Assembly (NCBI GenBank): GCA_018105865.1
Contig: CM030856.1
Span: 6,484,220-6,548,219, forward strand
Reading direction: 5' to 3'
DNA length: 64,000 nt
Source of the DNA: Metaphire vulgaris
Taxonomy: Eukaryota > Annelida > Clitellata > Crassiclitellata > Megascolecidae
The translations under genes and the position numbers were made by a program. The notes under the pieces were generated by a model. That model saw only the letters and a list, made by a program, of their open reading frames with translations. It had not been told where the DNA came from and did no database searches. Shown piece after piece: positions 1 through 64,000 of this stretch; position 1 is the stretch's first letter; every line of letters begins with the position of its first letter.

Positions 1-87
1 TTCTAAGGTTCTGACCACAAACAATCAAATAAGCATTCAAATCTACCTACAAATTAAAATTTTCGCATCCTACGGCATTGTGCACAC

Positions 88-64000
<63,913 letters not shown>

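Overview
This window is animal nuclear DNA, about one third G+C, and it is occupied by one very large, intron-rich gene on the minus strand: UBR4 (p600; pushover/calossin in flies, BIG in plants), the giant N-degron E3 ubiquitin ligase. I could trace 78 coding exons (about 10.5 kb of coding sequence, roughly 3,500 codons). They run from right (64000, upstream) to left (1, downstream). Both ends of the gene lie outside the window. The start codon and promoter are beyond 64000. The C-terminal E2-recruiting module (hemi-RING/UZI in the human protein) and the stop codon are beyond position 1. Every exon was placed by similarity to vertebrate UBR4 as I remember it, by splice sites, and by reading-frame continuity across each junction. 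The frame closes at all junctions but two: an exon of about 60 codons is not visible between 5220 and 6516, and the exon at 10993-11267 is one base short.

Layout in transcript order. From 64000 to 47300 lie helical-repeat exons leading to the UBR box, interrupted by a 4.9 kb intron (53391-58316) that holds a dead retrotransposon. From 47380 to 46845 is the UBR box zinc finger that binds N-terminal degrons. From 42704 to 34198 is a block that reads like beta-propeller and beta-sandwich sequence. From 33890 to 22046 are helical repeats and acidic/Ser-rich linkers, including a UIM-like motif at 26762-26956. From 21476 to 11869 are more armadillo-type exons ending in a second Cys-rich zinc-binding region (13156-11869). 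From 11267 to 88 are conserved helical exons leading toward the C-terminal catalytic part.

The introns are a dense museum of mobile DNA. There is a family of about 80 bp palindromic TTAA-bounded miniature elements (11 copies). There are at least six hAT-type MITEs with 8 bp target-site duplications, one of them closely resembling SPIN elements known from horizontal transfer. There are two tRNA-derived SINE families, one of which ends in (ATC)n tracts. There are many 5'-truncated non-LTR retrotransposon 3' ends carrying different microsatellite tails, a four-copy tandem repeat of about 340 bp, and a degenerate retroelement with a YLDD motif. No second host gene, rRNA, CRISPR array or convincing tRNA gene was found. 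The species cannot be fixed. The intron-rich UBR4, its closeness to the human protein and the repeat content suggest a non-insect invertebrate, probably marine (lophotrochozoan or invertebrate deuterostome); this is inference.
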